The position numbers and the translations under genes were made by a program. The notes beneath the pieces were generated by a model that was not told the origin of the DNA, did no database searches, and saw only the letters and a list, made by a program, of their open reading frames with translations. Below are positions 42,043-51,538 of a stretch of DNA of 64,000 bases, one piece after another. Position 1 is the stretch's first letter. The number at the start of each line of letters is the position of its first letter. The DNA comes from Seminavis robusta (Eukaryota > Bacillariophyta > Bacillariophyceae > Naviculales > Naviculaceae), in contig CAICTM010000005.1 of NCBI GenBank assembly GCA_903772945.1, positions 207,983 to 271,982 of the forward strand, read 5' to 3'.

Positions 42043-43680
42043 TCAACCGGATATGGAATACATGGGCTGTTGGCTTTTCGGTTCTTTCTTGCCGCTGCTA
42101 CCGGTATTTTTCGGGGACGATGCTTGTGGTGCTGCTGCTACTTTGTACGCATCTGGCGACACCACTCCCGGCGGTAACTCCCAATCATCCGGAACAACAT
42201 CGCGAGGAATGTTCACCTTGAATACGCCTCCCTGTGCCGCCATGGGAACTGGCTTTTTGAGGTATTTCACCTTGACAATTTCCGTTACAATGCGTCCACT
42301 ATCCGCTCCGTAGGCACAAATCTGTTGTTGCATGGCGGATTCACTGCGTTGTTGGAGTGTCGTTTCATACGTCTTGCCAATTTCCAGAATGGCCACCACC
42401 ATGCCCTTGCCAAATCCACCAGTAGTGGGCAATGACTTGCGCTTGGTAATTTCGCCATTGTCCAATCCCTGATCGTTCATGATTTCCAAATGCCGATTGC
42501 CATCGGGATACGTGCGCCGACCAACATGCAGCAACATTTGGGTTCCTGCCGGGTATGGTTTAAACATGGTCCCATTTCTGGATTCCAATGTTTTGTGTCC
42601 ATTGGCCAAGAGAGCGGCAAACGGCATGTTCATGGAAAAGGCTCTCATGGAAATGGTTTCGTCATTGCTATTGTTGCTATCGTTGTCGACCATCTCAATA
42701 TTGGCGGCACGAAATTTTCCATTGCGTGGATCCTTTTGAATGGTAAATCGAAGTTTGTCGCCCTTTTCCACAGTGGTGACACCCGCTGGTAGATTGCTAA
42801 AGTGAAAGAACATGTCATTGTTGTTGTTGCCACGTCCACCTCCAGCAGCCTTGTTGTTGTTCTTGTATTGAATGAATCCAAATCGTTTGTCGTAATTGAC
42901 TGTTTTGATGGTACCCTCGTGTATATCACCGCCAGCAGCACTATTACTATTGGCACTGGTAGTCACAGATCCATCCCACTCGACAATGGTATTGGGTTGT
43001 CCATTCCAATTTTGGTACTGTTGCAATGCCGTTTCCCAGACGGCACTCGTCTCCAACCCCGTCGGACAATGAACGCTCAAGACTCCCATGGCACTGACGG
43101 GTTCACAATTGCCATATTTGCCATCGCGGGAGTCATCAAAAAACAACATATCCGCATACTCTAATTTAGAATCACGACGCAAGTGTTCAAAATGTTGTCG
43201 TTTGTGTCCGGGAAAAATCTCGACATAATCCAGCAATGCTCGCAATTCGAATTGATCCAACAAATCGTGGGCCCAGTCGACCGATTTCGTGCGACTGGCC
43301 ACGGCAAATTGGGTGGTGGGTGGAAAGTACGTTTGCGAACGAATCTTGGAAATCAAATCGCGGGCACCAGGAAAAAGTTGGACATGTTTGTGGGCAATGG
43401 GAGTTTGATTATTGGCCCGTTGGAGTTTGCGCAGTTGATACAGTTCCGGTGTCCAGACGGTATTGTCCAAATCCAAGACAATGAGTTTGGGGAATTTGGT
43501 TATCTTCTTGTCGTTGTTGTTGTCGTTCGCAGCAGAAGCCATTGTTGTGGTTGTACAGCAGAGATGATGGGTGCCTTTAATGGGTTGAAATGCGAGGATG
43601 TCTTGCAGATGACAAGACAGAAAGAAAAACACTACGGGTGCCCAAGAACGCCGAAAGAGACGGGTGCCACCTGTGGCCAT
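42043..43680 (-). CDS. plastid-targeted MDP-1 phosphatase, cold-shock and ASCH domain fusion
   Basis: 545 aa, intronless. Leader: signal peptide (APVVFFFLSCHLQDILA) with Phe at +1 (ILA-FQP), the diatom plastid-import context. Then (1) an MDP-1-type HAD phosphatase, about 64-225: nucleophile motif D70-L-D72-N-T, S129-R-T, K160, and D182-D183; (2) a cold-shock domain, about 255-330: GTIKTVNYDKRFGFIQY, MFFHFSN and GDKLRFTIQ; (3) an ASCH-type domain, about 344-470: SMNMPFAALLANGHKTLESRN (the ASCH/PUA-like ligand loop) and GMVVAILEIGKT; then a Pro/Ser-rich tail. MDP-1 enzymes dephosphorylate protein phosphotyrosine or protein-glycation intermediates; CSD and ASCH domains bind RNA. The combination suggests an organellar RNA-associated phosphatase (inference). 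Confidence 0.8.
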   Translation of the reverse strand: MATGGTRLFRRSWAPVVFFFLSCHLQDILAFQPIKGTHHLCCTTTTMASAANDNNNDKKITKFPKLIVLDLDNTVWTPELYQLRKLQRANNQTPIAHKHVQLFPGARDLISKIRSQTYFPPTTQFAVASRTKSVDWAHDLLDQFELRALLDYVEIFPGHKRQHFEHLRRDSKLEYADMLFFDDSRDGKYGNCEPVSAMGVLSVHCPTGLETSAVWETALQQYQNWNGQPNTIVEWDGSVTTSANSNSAAGGDIHEGTIKTVNYDKRFGFIQYKNNNKAAGGGRGNNNNDMFFHFSNLPAGVTTVEKGDKLRFTIQKDPRNGKFRAANIEMVDNDSNNSNDETISMRAFSMNMPFAALLANGHKTLESRNGTMFKPYPAGTQMLLHVGRRTYPDGNRHLEIMNDQGLDNGEITKRKSLPTTGGFGKGMVVAILEIGKTYETTLQQRSESAMQQQICAYGADSGRIVTEIVKVKYLKKPVPMAAQGGVFKVNIPRDVVPDDWELPPGVVSPDAYKVAAAPQASSPKNTGSSGKKEPKSQQPMYSISG

Positions 43681-44487
43681 GATTTTGGGTCCTTTCTACT
43701 AGGATGAATCGAATGAATTGGCAAAGTGCTTTTGAGATGGCCAACTGAGCGGAGCACCTGTAACGAAGAATTGTGAGAGGAGTGGTGGTGAGGTCAAGTA
43801 AGTTGCTGACGACAAGTGCGTCATACGTCACAAAGTGTTGTTGGTGGCAGTAAAAAGTGAATGATTGCGGCTCGACCCACGGCTACTTCACCTGTCATGT
43901 AAGACTGGTGAGTACTCCTTCGAAGAGTGCCTTCAAGATTTAAAGGTAAATTAGCTACGGAAGAATGACTGCATTCTCGCTTGTAGTCACGTACCGTACA
44001 GTACTCACAACATCCAACCCACCGGTACTACCAGCGACAAAGCTGGATGCATGACGATAGTCATGTGACTCGACGATAGACGAGCTGGAGAAGCGCACTC
44101 CAGACAAAAAGGTATCAACGAACATCTCACAACCCATTACCACTGCTTTCCTGTTATCGTCTTTGGCATCGTGCCGTAGCCCTCCGATTATTTCTACTAG
44201 CTAGCTAGCTATCGATTTGATAGAATGCTAAGAAGGAACCCAACCATGAAGGCAGACGACAACAGTAGCACAGCGGTCACATGGATTCTTGCGAGGCGCA
44301 GCCAACTGCCTTGGCAGAGGCGGACACGGAAGATTTCCTCATGCAGATCGTACAATTTCGGGCCAATGGGCACAGCGGCTGTGCGCTTCCAAGAGAAGAC
44401 AACGGAGTTGTGGAGGCTCACGTCATGATTGATTGCCAGCGGTGAAAAGAGCGATCTAAAAAAAGTGTCATTTGCCAAAGCTCCACT
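43681..44487. other. intergenic, divergent promoter region
   Basis: No supported gene. Contains CCACCGGTACTACC near 44018 and a (CTAG)n tract at 44197-44211. Confidence 0.5.
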
Positions 44488-46996
44488 ATGGTAGTAGCCT
44501 ACAATAATAATAATAATGAGATGGAACGTCTCGTCAGGTCCAAGTGTACCGTTTCGTTCGAGACCAGCTCGCAACAACACAGCAAGGCATCAACAACAAC
44601 ACAGGCCACAAATGATGATGATGCCTACACAAATAATTCAATGATGCACATGGATGAATCCGGTGCCACTCCAGGGACATGTGCTACTACTACTACTGGA
44701 GACATTGTAAGCGGATCTCTAGTAGCAGCGGAGCATATCCACCACAGCAATATTGCAACAACAACAACAGAGGAAGAATGCACCGACGACTTGACTGCAG
44801 AGCCCCCTCGGTTGGTCCGTCAACCACAGCCAAGAATAAACCCTCAACAGCAGAGGGGTCCAGGTGCTTTTGCATCTGGCATGGATACGCATCTCGGGGA
44901 GGTTTCCTCCTCATCGGGTTCAGTGGCTCTGTTTGACGAGGGTTCCACAGTGCTAGTAGAAAGCGAAGCTCTTCATAGTACCGGTAGTTCCCGTTTGGCC
45001 GTGGCCACACTTGTGGAGGGAAGTGCTGCTCTGTCCACTCAAGATCTGCAACGGGCCAAAGCTGTCAACCAGACAACGAACGTTCAAGCGGGCGTCACAG
45101 GAAAGAAGCTATATCATTAGCAATCTTGGGGGGCGGAGTCATTGTGCTGATCATTCTCGTTGTTGTACTTCTGGCTAGAAAACCCGACAACAAGGATGCT
45201 GCTGGATTGCATGGGTCGCAAGAGGCATATGGGATATCCAGTAGTAGTCCTTCTGAAGCTCCCACATCCCTGGAAGGAAGAATACTCTCACTGTTCCCCA
45301 AAGAAAGCGTTGAACCCATTCTGGAAGAACCAGACTCTGCACAAGCTAAAGCCTTTGCATGGTTGTTGGAAGATATGAATCACAATCATCTACCTACAGA
45401 AGACCGAATCCGACAAAGGTTTGCTCTGGCAACCCTCTACTTTTCCAGTTCTGGAGACTTGTGGACATCCAATCAGTACTGGCTAGACCACAGGGTGCAT
45501 GGGCGTGACTGGTACAACAACAGAGACTTTGCTGCCAAGAATTCAATCTCAACCATCTACCCTGGATTCCTGAAAGAATTTCACCCTCCCACAGACCCAC
45601 CACCCACAAGGTGCAATGCTGAGAGTAAATACCTGAACCTTTGGCTGGACCAGAACAATTTAGTGGGATCTCTGCCACTGGAACTATATCTGCTGACACC
45701 CCTTGTGACCATGTCATTTGGCTACAACAAGCTGCAAGGATCGATTGCAAGTCATGTTGGATATCTCACTTCTTTGGAGGGGCTGGTACGTTGTCTTGAT
45801 TGATGGATGAATGCTTGTAATTGGCTTCGATCGGGATCTAACTGCGGAAGTCTACAACACAGTCGGTAAAGAGAAATACCAATGGTGGCAAGATTCCTAC
45901 AGAATTGGGATTGTTGACAAACTTGCGAGCTCTGATGCTTGCAGGCAATGATCATGAAGGTACCCTCCCTACAGAACTGCTTCAGCTGACCAACATGATG
46001 ACACTACTCATTATGAACAATCCTCGATTGCATGGCACTGTTTCATCCGAGCTTGGACTGTTTCAACGCTTGAGGTGGATTGTATTTGACAATTGCAATT
46101 TGACAGGTGAGGGCTGGATTGAGCAGTACCAGTAAGGAAACCCAATCTTGGATCCTGACAAGTTTTGTGGTCATTCTTTTTTCCCTTCAATGTTGCAGGC
46201 ACCATCCCTCAGGAACTTGGGCAGATAGAATCCCTTGAGTGGCTTGTGCTCGTCAGCAACAAGCTGACAGGGACCATTCCGCCACTAGACCATCTTTCAA
46301 ACCTTCTGTTCCTGTCAGCATGGTCAAATTACTTGACTGGGTCAGTTCCTAGCAATCTTGGAGACTTGACATCACTCACAGCAATGAAGGTAAGAGCGTG
46401 ACCATGACCTTCTACCTCATTCTACCCTTCTCAACCGCTACATTCTGTTTACATCCCAATTCAATGCAAGCTTGAAAACAATCAACTATCAGGGTACCTC
46501 CCAAGTGAGTTAGGCCAGCTGACAGACTTAAATCTAACACTGGAATTGCAGAATAATCTGCTCTCCGGAACTATCCCAACAGAACTGGGACTCCTAAGAG
46601 CACTGAAAGAGGTCAGTGCTTGTCTGACCCTACTAGGTTGATTTTCCAAACAAGGGAGCTCATCCACTTTCTTGTTTTCTTATTCAGGTATCTTTGCATG
46701 GCATGAACTTGACAGGCTCAATTCCTTCAGAACTTGGCTTGGCTACATCCCTATGACTGCTACATTTGGCAAACAATTCTCTTGTTGGAACGGTTCCACG
46801 AGAGCTGGCCTCTCTAGAGATTCTTTATGCACTACAGATTGATGGAAATCCACTACTGTCTGGAACAATTCCTCCTGGTTTGTGCAACATCAATGGAAGC
46901 TGTGTCGATCATGCGTTGAACATGTGTGAAGGGGAGAAAGGTATCTCATTTGACTGCACAGGTTTATTGTGTGGATGTGACTGCTCCTGCAGGTAG
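44488..46996 (+). pseudogene. LRR membrane receptor-like gene with an in-frame stop
   Basis: An N-terminal soluble, low-complexity region (44488-45083, Ser/Thr/Gln-rich) precedes a membrane span (ILGGGVIVLIILVVVLLARK near 45123-45182), a Ser/Pro linker and plant-type 24-residue LRRs, NLVGSLPLELYLL, NGGKIPTELGLLTN, LTGTIPPLDHLS, LSGYLPSELGQL, then a Cys-rich end (CEGEKGISFDCTGLLCGCDCSC). Exons after the span: to 45785; 45863-46106; 46199-46389; 46471-46611; from 46688. Two problems: the soluble segment's frame ends in TAG at 45118-45120, out of frame with the span (a weak intron 44984-45120 could bridge it), and TGA at 46754-46756 interrupts a regular LRR. No kinase domain is visible, as is usual for diatom LRR membrane proteins. 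Confidence 0.65.
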
Positions 46997-47928
46997 TACC
47001 CCAACAAACCTATAAAGATTTGGCTTCATTGGGTGTGTACCGGTACTTTGTACCGTATGACTTTGTACATGTAGCTGTGCCACAAACCCTTCACCCATTG
47101 AAAACGATCTTGCTTATCTTGTCCAGCTTGAGCTTTTTCATCGTTGGCGTTATCAACCCCATAGTGTTCAAAGCAGGCGATCCGATCAAGTAGCGATGGA
47201 TGCTTCGCACTGTTTTCGTTTGGCTGCATGGCTGAACCCAACATTTGACGGAGTTTTTCAAAGCCAGAGTTGCTCGCGAATGGAATCGGGTCGAGCCAAG
47301 GGACGCCTTATCCAGCTTTTTTTTTGAACACCCAAGCAGCTCACATCGTCGTCTCCGACGGCGCATGACGTTGCCTTGTACGAGAACATCTCCGTCTCCC
47401 GATTCATTGACGTTTGATGGATTTCTGGATGTGTTTCGGTAGCCTCACCTAGGATCCTGAGAAGCTGTGGCTTTTCTTTCTCAGCTCTGCCTGCTTGTTG
47501 CACAGTTGTCTATTAGAGCTGAGGTTCAAATAGTCATTTTTACATGAACAGTGACCGCTCTGTGACATGAAAGAACTAGGCCTTTTGGTGACCCGGTCAC
47601 GACCAAATGCCAATTCAAATCTTGCTTTATTGGCGACGGCAGCGCGCGATGACGGTGCCTGCATGCTGTTCTTGCGGTCGAGCAGGAGGCGTGAGGACAG
47701 TCTCAACTCCCACGATTTGTCGTTCGCATTTCAGCTTTTCTGCATTTTTTTCAAGTCCAAAAACCAGCCAACGTTCGCTTTTGTTACCATACATCATTGC
47801 AACCCAGCATCCATCTTCGCTTACTTGTCTCCGCCAACACGGTCATCATCTGTCTCTTCCACTTGCTCAAGTACTAATAGCCCTCCTCCCGAAAGATACA
47901 CCAGCAGCCCTGTCTCCTTGTTGCAATA
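46997..47928. other. intergenic
   Basis: No supported gene. Several short frames have no protein character. A TACCGGTAC palindrome lies at 47038-47046. Confidence 0.5.
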
Positions 47929-50115
47929 ATGGCGTTTTTCCGATATTTCTATTGGTTTCTCTTGGCATCGGCCGTGGCGGCCCAAGCTGAAGATGCCGTG
48001 GAATACGGTGTGGATGTGTCGTTTCCCATTCACCATCGAAGAATGAGTGACAATTATGCATGGCTTCCACACAACAACAACAATGGCCACCACAAGACGC
48101 CCAAGCGGTACGAGGACATGGTGGTCTCTCCTTTGCCGCACCGAGAAGAAGCCTACCAAGAATTTCTAAAATCGTGCGAAGAAGCCTTTGGAAAGAAGGG
48201 AAGCCGCTGTCGCATGACCGAACAAGATCGGATTGACATGAGTTTGCGACAACCGCAGAGTATGCAGGTGCGTTTGTTTGTTTGTGTGTTTGTTTGTGTG
48301 TTGACTGCTGCTTGACGGTGGTGGCGTGTGTGACTGACTGACACTCTAACTAACATAACTGTTTGCCTAACTCACTCACTTACCAGAACTACACAGATAT
48401 TGGATTCAAAAAGATCAAAGCACCAGAGAAAATGTTCAAACTCATCAAGGACTTTTGGGAGGCCAACAAGGACAAACAAAAGAAGGAAACTTGGGGGACT
48501 GCCAATACCTACACGTGAGTGTGTTTTGTTTCTTTCTTGGATTTGATACACGGTACCAGTTCAGCAACAGGCTGGCTAGGAATCGAATCCACCGACACTT
48601 CCATCTCTCTCTCTCCTTTGACATGATGAACATGAATGAAACAACAATTCACAGCAACAACTGGGTCGTTCCTACGGTACGAAAGAATTGGGTGCAGCAG
48701 ACTAGCCAGCGCGGGAGTTGAATTGAATTGAATTGAATTGGGTCCTTCCTCATGCACAAGTTTTGTGTTTCATTTTCACTATATATAGTACATGGTTTCT
48801 GTGGAAGATTCAGGTTTGCGTGGTGGTGGCTTTGGCTTGAAGCAACAAATTTGGAATGCGGCACGAGATACCATTCAAGAATGGACGGGACAAGAATTGA
48901 CCGAATGCTCACTCTATGGAATTCGCGTCTACAAGGGAGGATCCATCTTGTCCACCCACGTGGATCGATTGCCATTGGTCAGTTCCGCCATTATCAATGT
49001 GGCAGCCGATGTCGATGAACCATGGCCCTTGGAAGTATACGGTCACGACGGCAAGGCCACCAATGTCACGATGGAACCGGGGGACATGGTCCTCTACGAA
49101 TCGCATTCGGTCCTTCATGGTCGCCCGTTCCCATTGAAGGGACGATATGTGGCGAATATTTTCATTCACTTTGGTAAGCCAACAACAACCAATAGTGGAC
49201 GATAGCCATTGTAGGGCATGCCACTCTCATTTCTTTCTTTTGATTCTCCTTTTCCTCTCTCGAAATTAGAACCAACGGTACGAAAAATGGAGGACGAGCC
49301 AGTAGGGCAGCACGGGTGTCGAATTGGGTCCTCCTCATCCACAAGTTTGTTTTCATTCCACACAATACAGGGCCACAGTCTTCGTCATGAAGAAAAGTTA
49401 GAGGAGGAACAAAAGGCTCGAATGGCAAAGGAAAAGAAGACTGATAGCTGGGTCTCACAATACAAATTGGCTTCCAAGATGGGTTTTGGTGGACATGAAA
49501 ATGATAACAGTGGTCTTCCGCCTTACATTATTCCCGGAACTCCCGAGGAGTCAAACTGGAGACGCAGTCATCCCAGTGGACACGTGAGTATGATAACGTT
49601 TGCTTGCATCTGTCACGTACCGTACCGTATGCATGCCAGTCCTCACTCTTTGATTGATTCGATTCATTTGCGCCCGCAGAATGAGAACTTTGACAGCTTC
49701 ACCACTGGGTCCACACCCGTCCATTTCGCCGCACAAAAGGGTGACTTGGGAGCCATCAAGAAACATGTACATGCTGCGAAAGAAAGTATCAATGCGAAAG
49801 ACAAGAATGGTTGGACCCCTTTACACGAGGCTGCAAGAGGTGGCCACAGAGATGTGTAAGTAGCTACCGGTAGAGGACAAAGAAAACGTCTGTGGCCTAG
49901 CCAGTGGCGCCAACATTGATCTCAATACTGCCTTGTTGCTGCTGCTTCTGCTCTATAGTGTCCAATATCTGGTCGAAAATGGTGCCGATTACAACGAATT
50001 GACTGGAGTTGGAGAAACTGCACTTTGGTGGGCCCGTCATGAGTTTGGCGATGAACATCCCGTGGTCGAATTCCTAGAGGGGATGGGGGCCTTGGAGATT
50101 GGTCCTGACCTCTAA
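47929..50115 (+). CDS. secretory prolyl-4-hydroxylase-type oxygenase with ankyrin repeats, paralogue C
   Basis: Eight exons: 47929-48267, 48387-48514, 48655-48676, 48789-49173, 49270-49277, 49371-49583, 49680-49855, 49959-50115; 475 aa. Signal peptide (FRYFYWFLLASAVAAQA), then EYGVDVSFPIHH, LRQPQSMQNYTDIGFKKIKAP, the oxygenase domain with THVDRLP and VLHGRPFPLKGRY in one uninterrupted 385-nt exon (where A and B have several introns), an 8-nt microexon (49270-49277), then a coiled, Lys/Glu-rich insert absent from A and B (KLEEEQKARMAKEKKTD) before LPPYIIPG. The ankyrin part is longer (PVHFAAQKGDLGAIKKHV, NGWTPLHEAARGGHRDVVQYLVENGADYN). Expected role as for A; the insert may change partners. 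Confidence 0.8.
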
Positions 50116-51538
50116 GAAGTGTGTTTCGTATCCATGATGTACATGTACCATCAGTTTTACAAGTACCGGTACGAGCGAGACGGGGGCAGCAGTTTGCGTG
50201 GGGCCGGATGTTGCTGCTCGCCCCCAACCTTTAGAATGCATACAACAAACTATTCGACGTTTTAGAAAAGCAGAAGCAGAATAATGCCCTGCCGTGTTGG
50301 TTTAGTATGTCGCAGACATGAATGCCTCATTGTATTATGCATGCATGAGTCGGACGGTCCAGGGAAAACAAACTATAGCTAGCCCGGTGTTCACCTGGGA
50401 TCTCTCTCTCTCTCTCTCTCGGTCTCTCCTTGCAGCACAAAGTGAACCTTGCTTGGTTGGATTCGATTCTCGCTGCCCGCCCCCACCAGTCATCCACCAC
50501 GCACCACGCCGTGACAAATTCAATTCAGTCGTCGAGTCACAAATTCTAGCACGATATCTTGCTGTGTCACCGCTCAATCTAAAGCTGATAGCTACACGTA
50601 GGCAGCTAAAGCTAGGCCCGGAGGAGGAGAGCTCACATCAGGTTGTCAGCACCACAGTACAAAGGACCCAGCCACCTTGGCCAGCAACGTGGCTTCTGGT
50701 TTCCACTCGGAGGCAGGCAAGTCGTGCAATCGTTGGCCTCATGTTACTGTACTCTTTGGTCTGGACTGTCACTCGACTCTCTCCCCATCCATTCTAACCA
50801 AAACTTGAAAGAGAGTAACGAGGCAATACTTAGAATAGCTCATCAACCTCTAGCTAGCTTGGCATGACGCCATGCTGTATTGATTGGTTCTTGGTGAGGA
50901 GCCACGAGCAAGAAGCCAGGCCAAACAGAAACCAAACCATAGATATTCAAACCAGATTTGATTCTACTCCATTTGCGAAAGCCATCTACTAGCTAGCTAG
51001 CTAGCTAGATGGCTACTCCTTGAGAGCCATGGTGATCCTTGGCGCACAGACGAATGCCCAGATCGAATGATCAATCATTCATTCGATTGCTCGATTCGAT
51101 CCGATCGGAGATTTGATTCATCATTCATTCGGAAGACTGGGGTTGGATTTCTTGACGGTCTGTCCGGTTCACCCCAACTCTAACCCAGTGGTCACGAGAA
51201 AGTGCCTTTTTGTCTAAAAGGTAGGCTAGGTAAATACGGTGTTGTATAGAATTATGCAAAGTAATATTTATCTTCAACTCTATTTATACCTCAACTACGT
51301 ATCTCTTTGCTGACTTGACAGCGTGTTGTGCCTTTCACCTGAAACCCACAGCGAGCCGCTCTAATCAATCGGCACCGTCGGCTCCACTCACACCCACACC
51401 AACAACCAACCAACCAGCCAGCCGCAATCGTACCGGTAGTCTAGCTAGTTGTTTGGTTGTTTTTATTATTTTATCCAAGTATCTGCTTTCGGATATATAA
51501 GCGTATATCGATACCAACCAGAGTAAGGTCTCAAGTGC
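50116..51538. other. intergenic
   Basis: No supported gene. Contains a (TC)n run at 50401-50420, (CTAG)n at 50990-51008, repeated ATTCATTCGATT-type sequence at 51070-51130, and the helicase promoter with a CGTACCGGTAG palindrome near 51430. Confidence 0.55.
50990..51008. repeat. (TAGC)n tract
   Basis: Four or more uninterrupted TAGC units; the longest (CTAG)n tract in the window. Confidence 0.9.

Noticed and set aside
44209-44580. Minus-strand 123-codon frame with hydrophobic segments
   Set aside because: Overlaps the LRR gene's leader and (CTAG)n tract; no homologous character.
47567-47929. 120-codon plus-strand frame just before P4H-ankyrin C
   Set aside because: Pyrimidine-rich leader composition; runs up to the ATG of gene C and is better explained as its 5' UTR.
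50318-50797. 159-codon frame containing a (TC)n run
   Set aside because: Low-complexity and no protein-like pattern.
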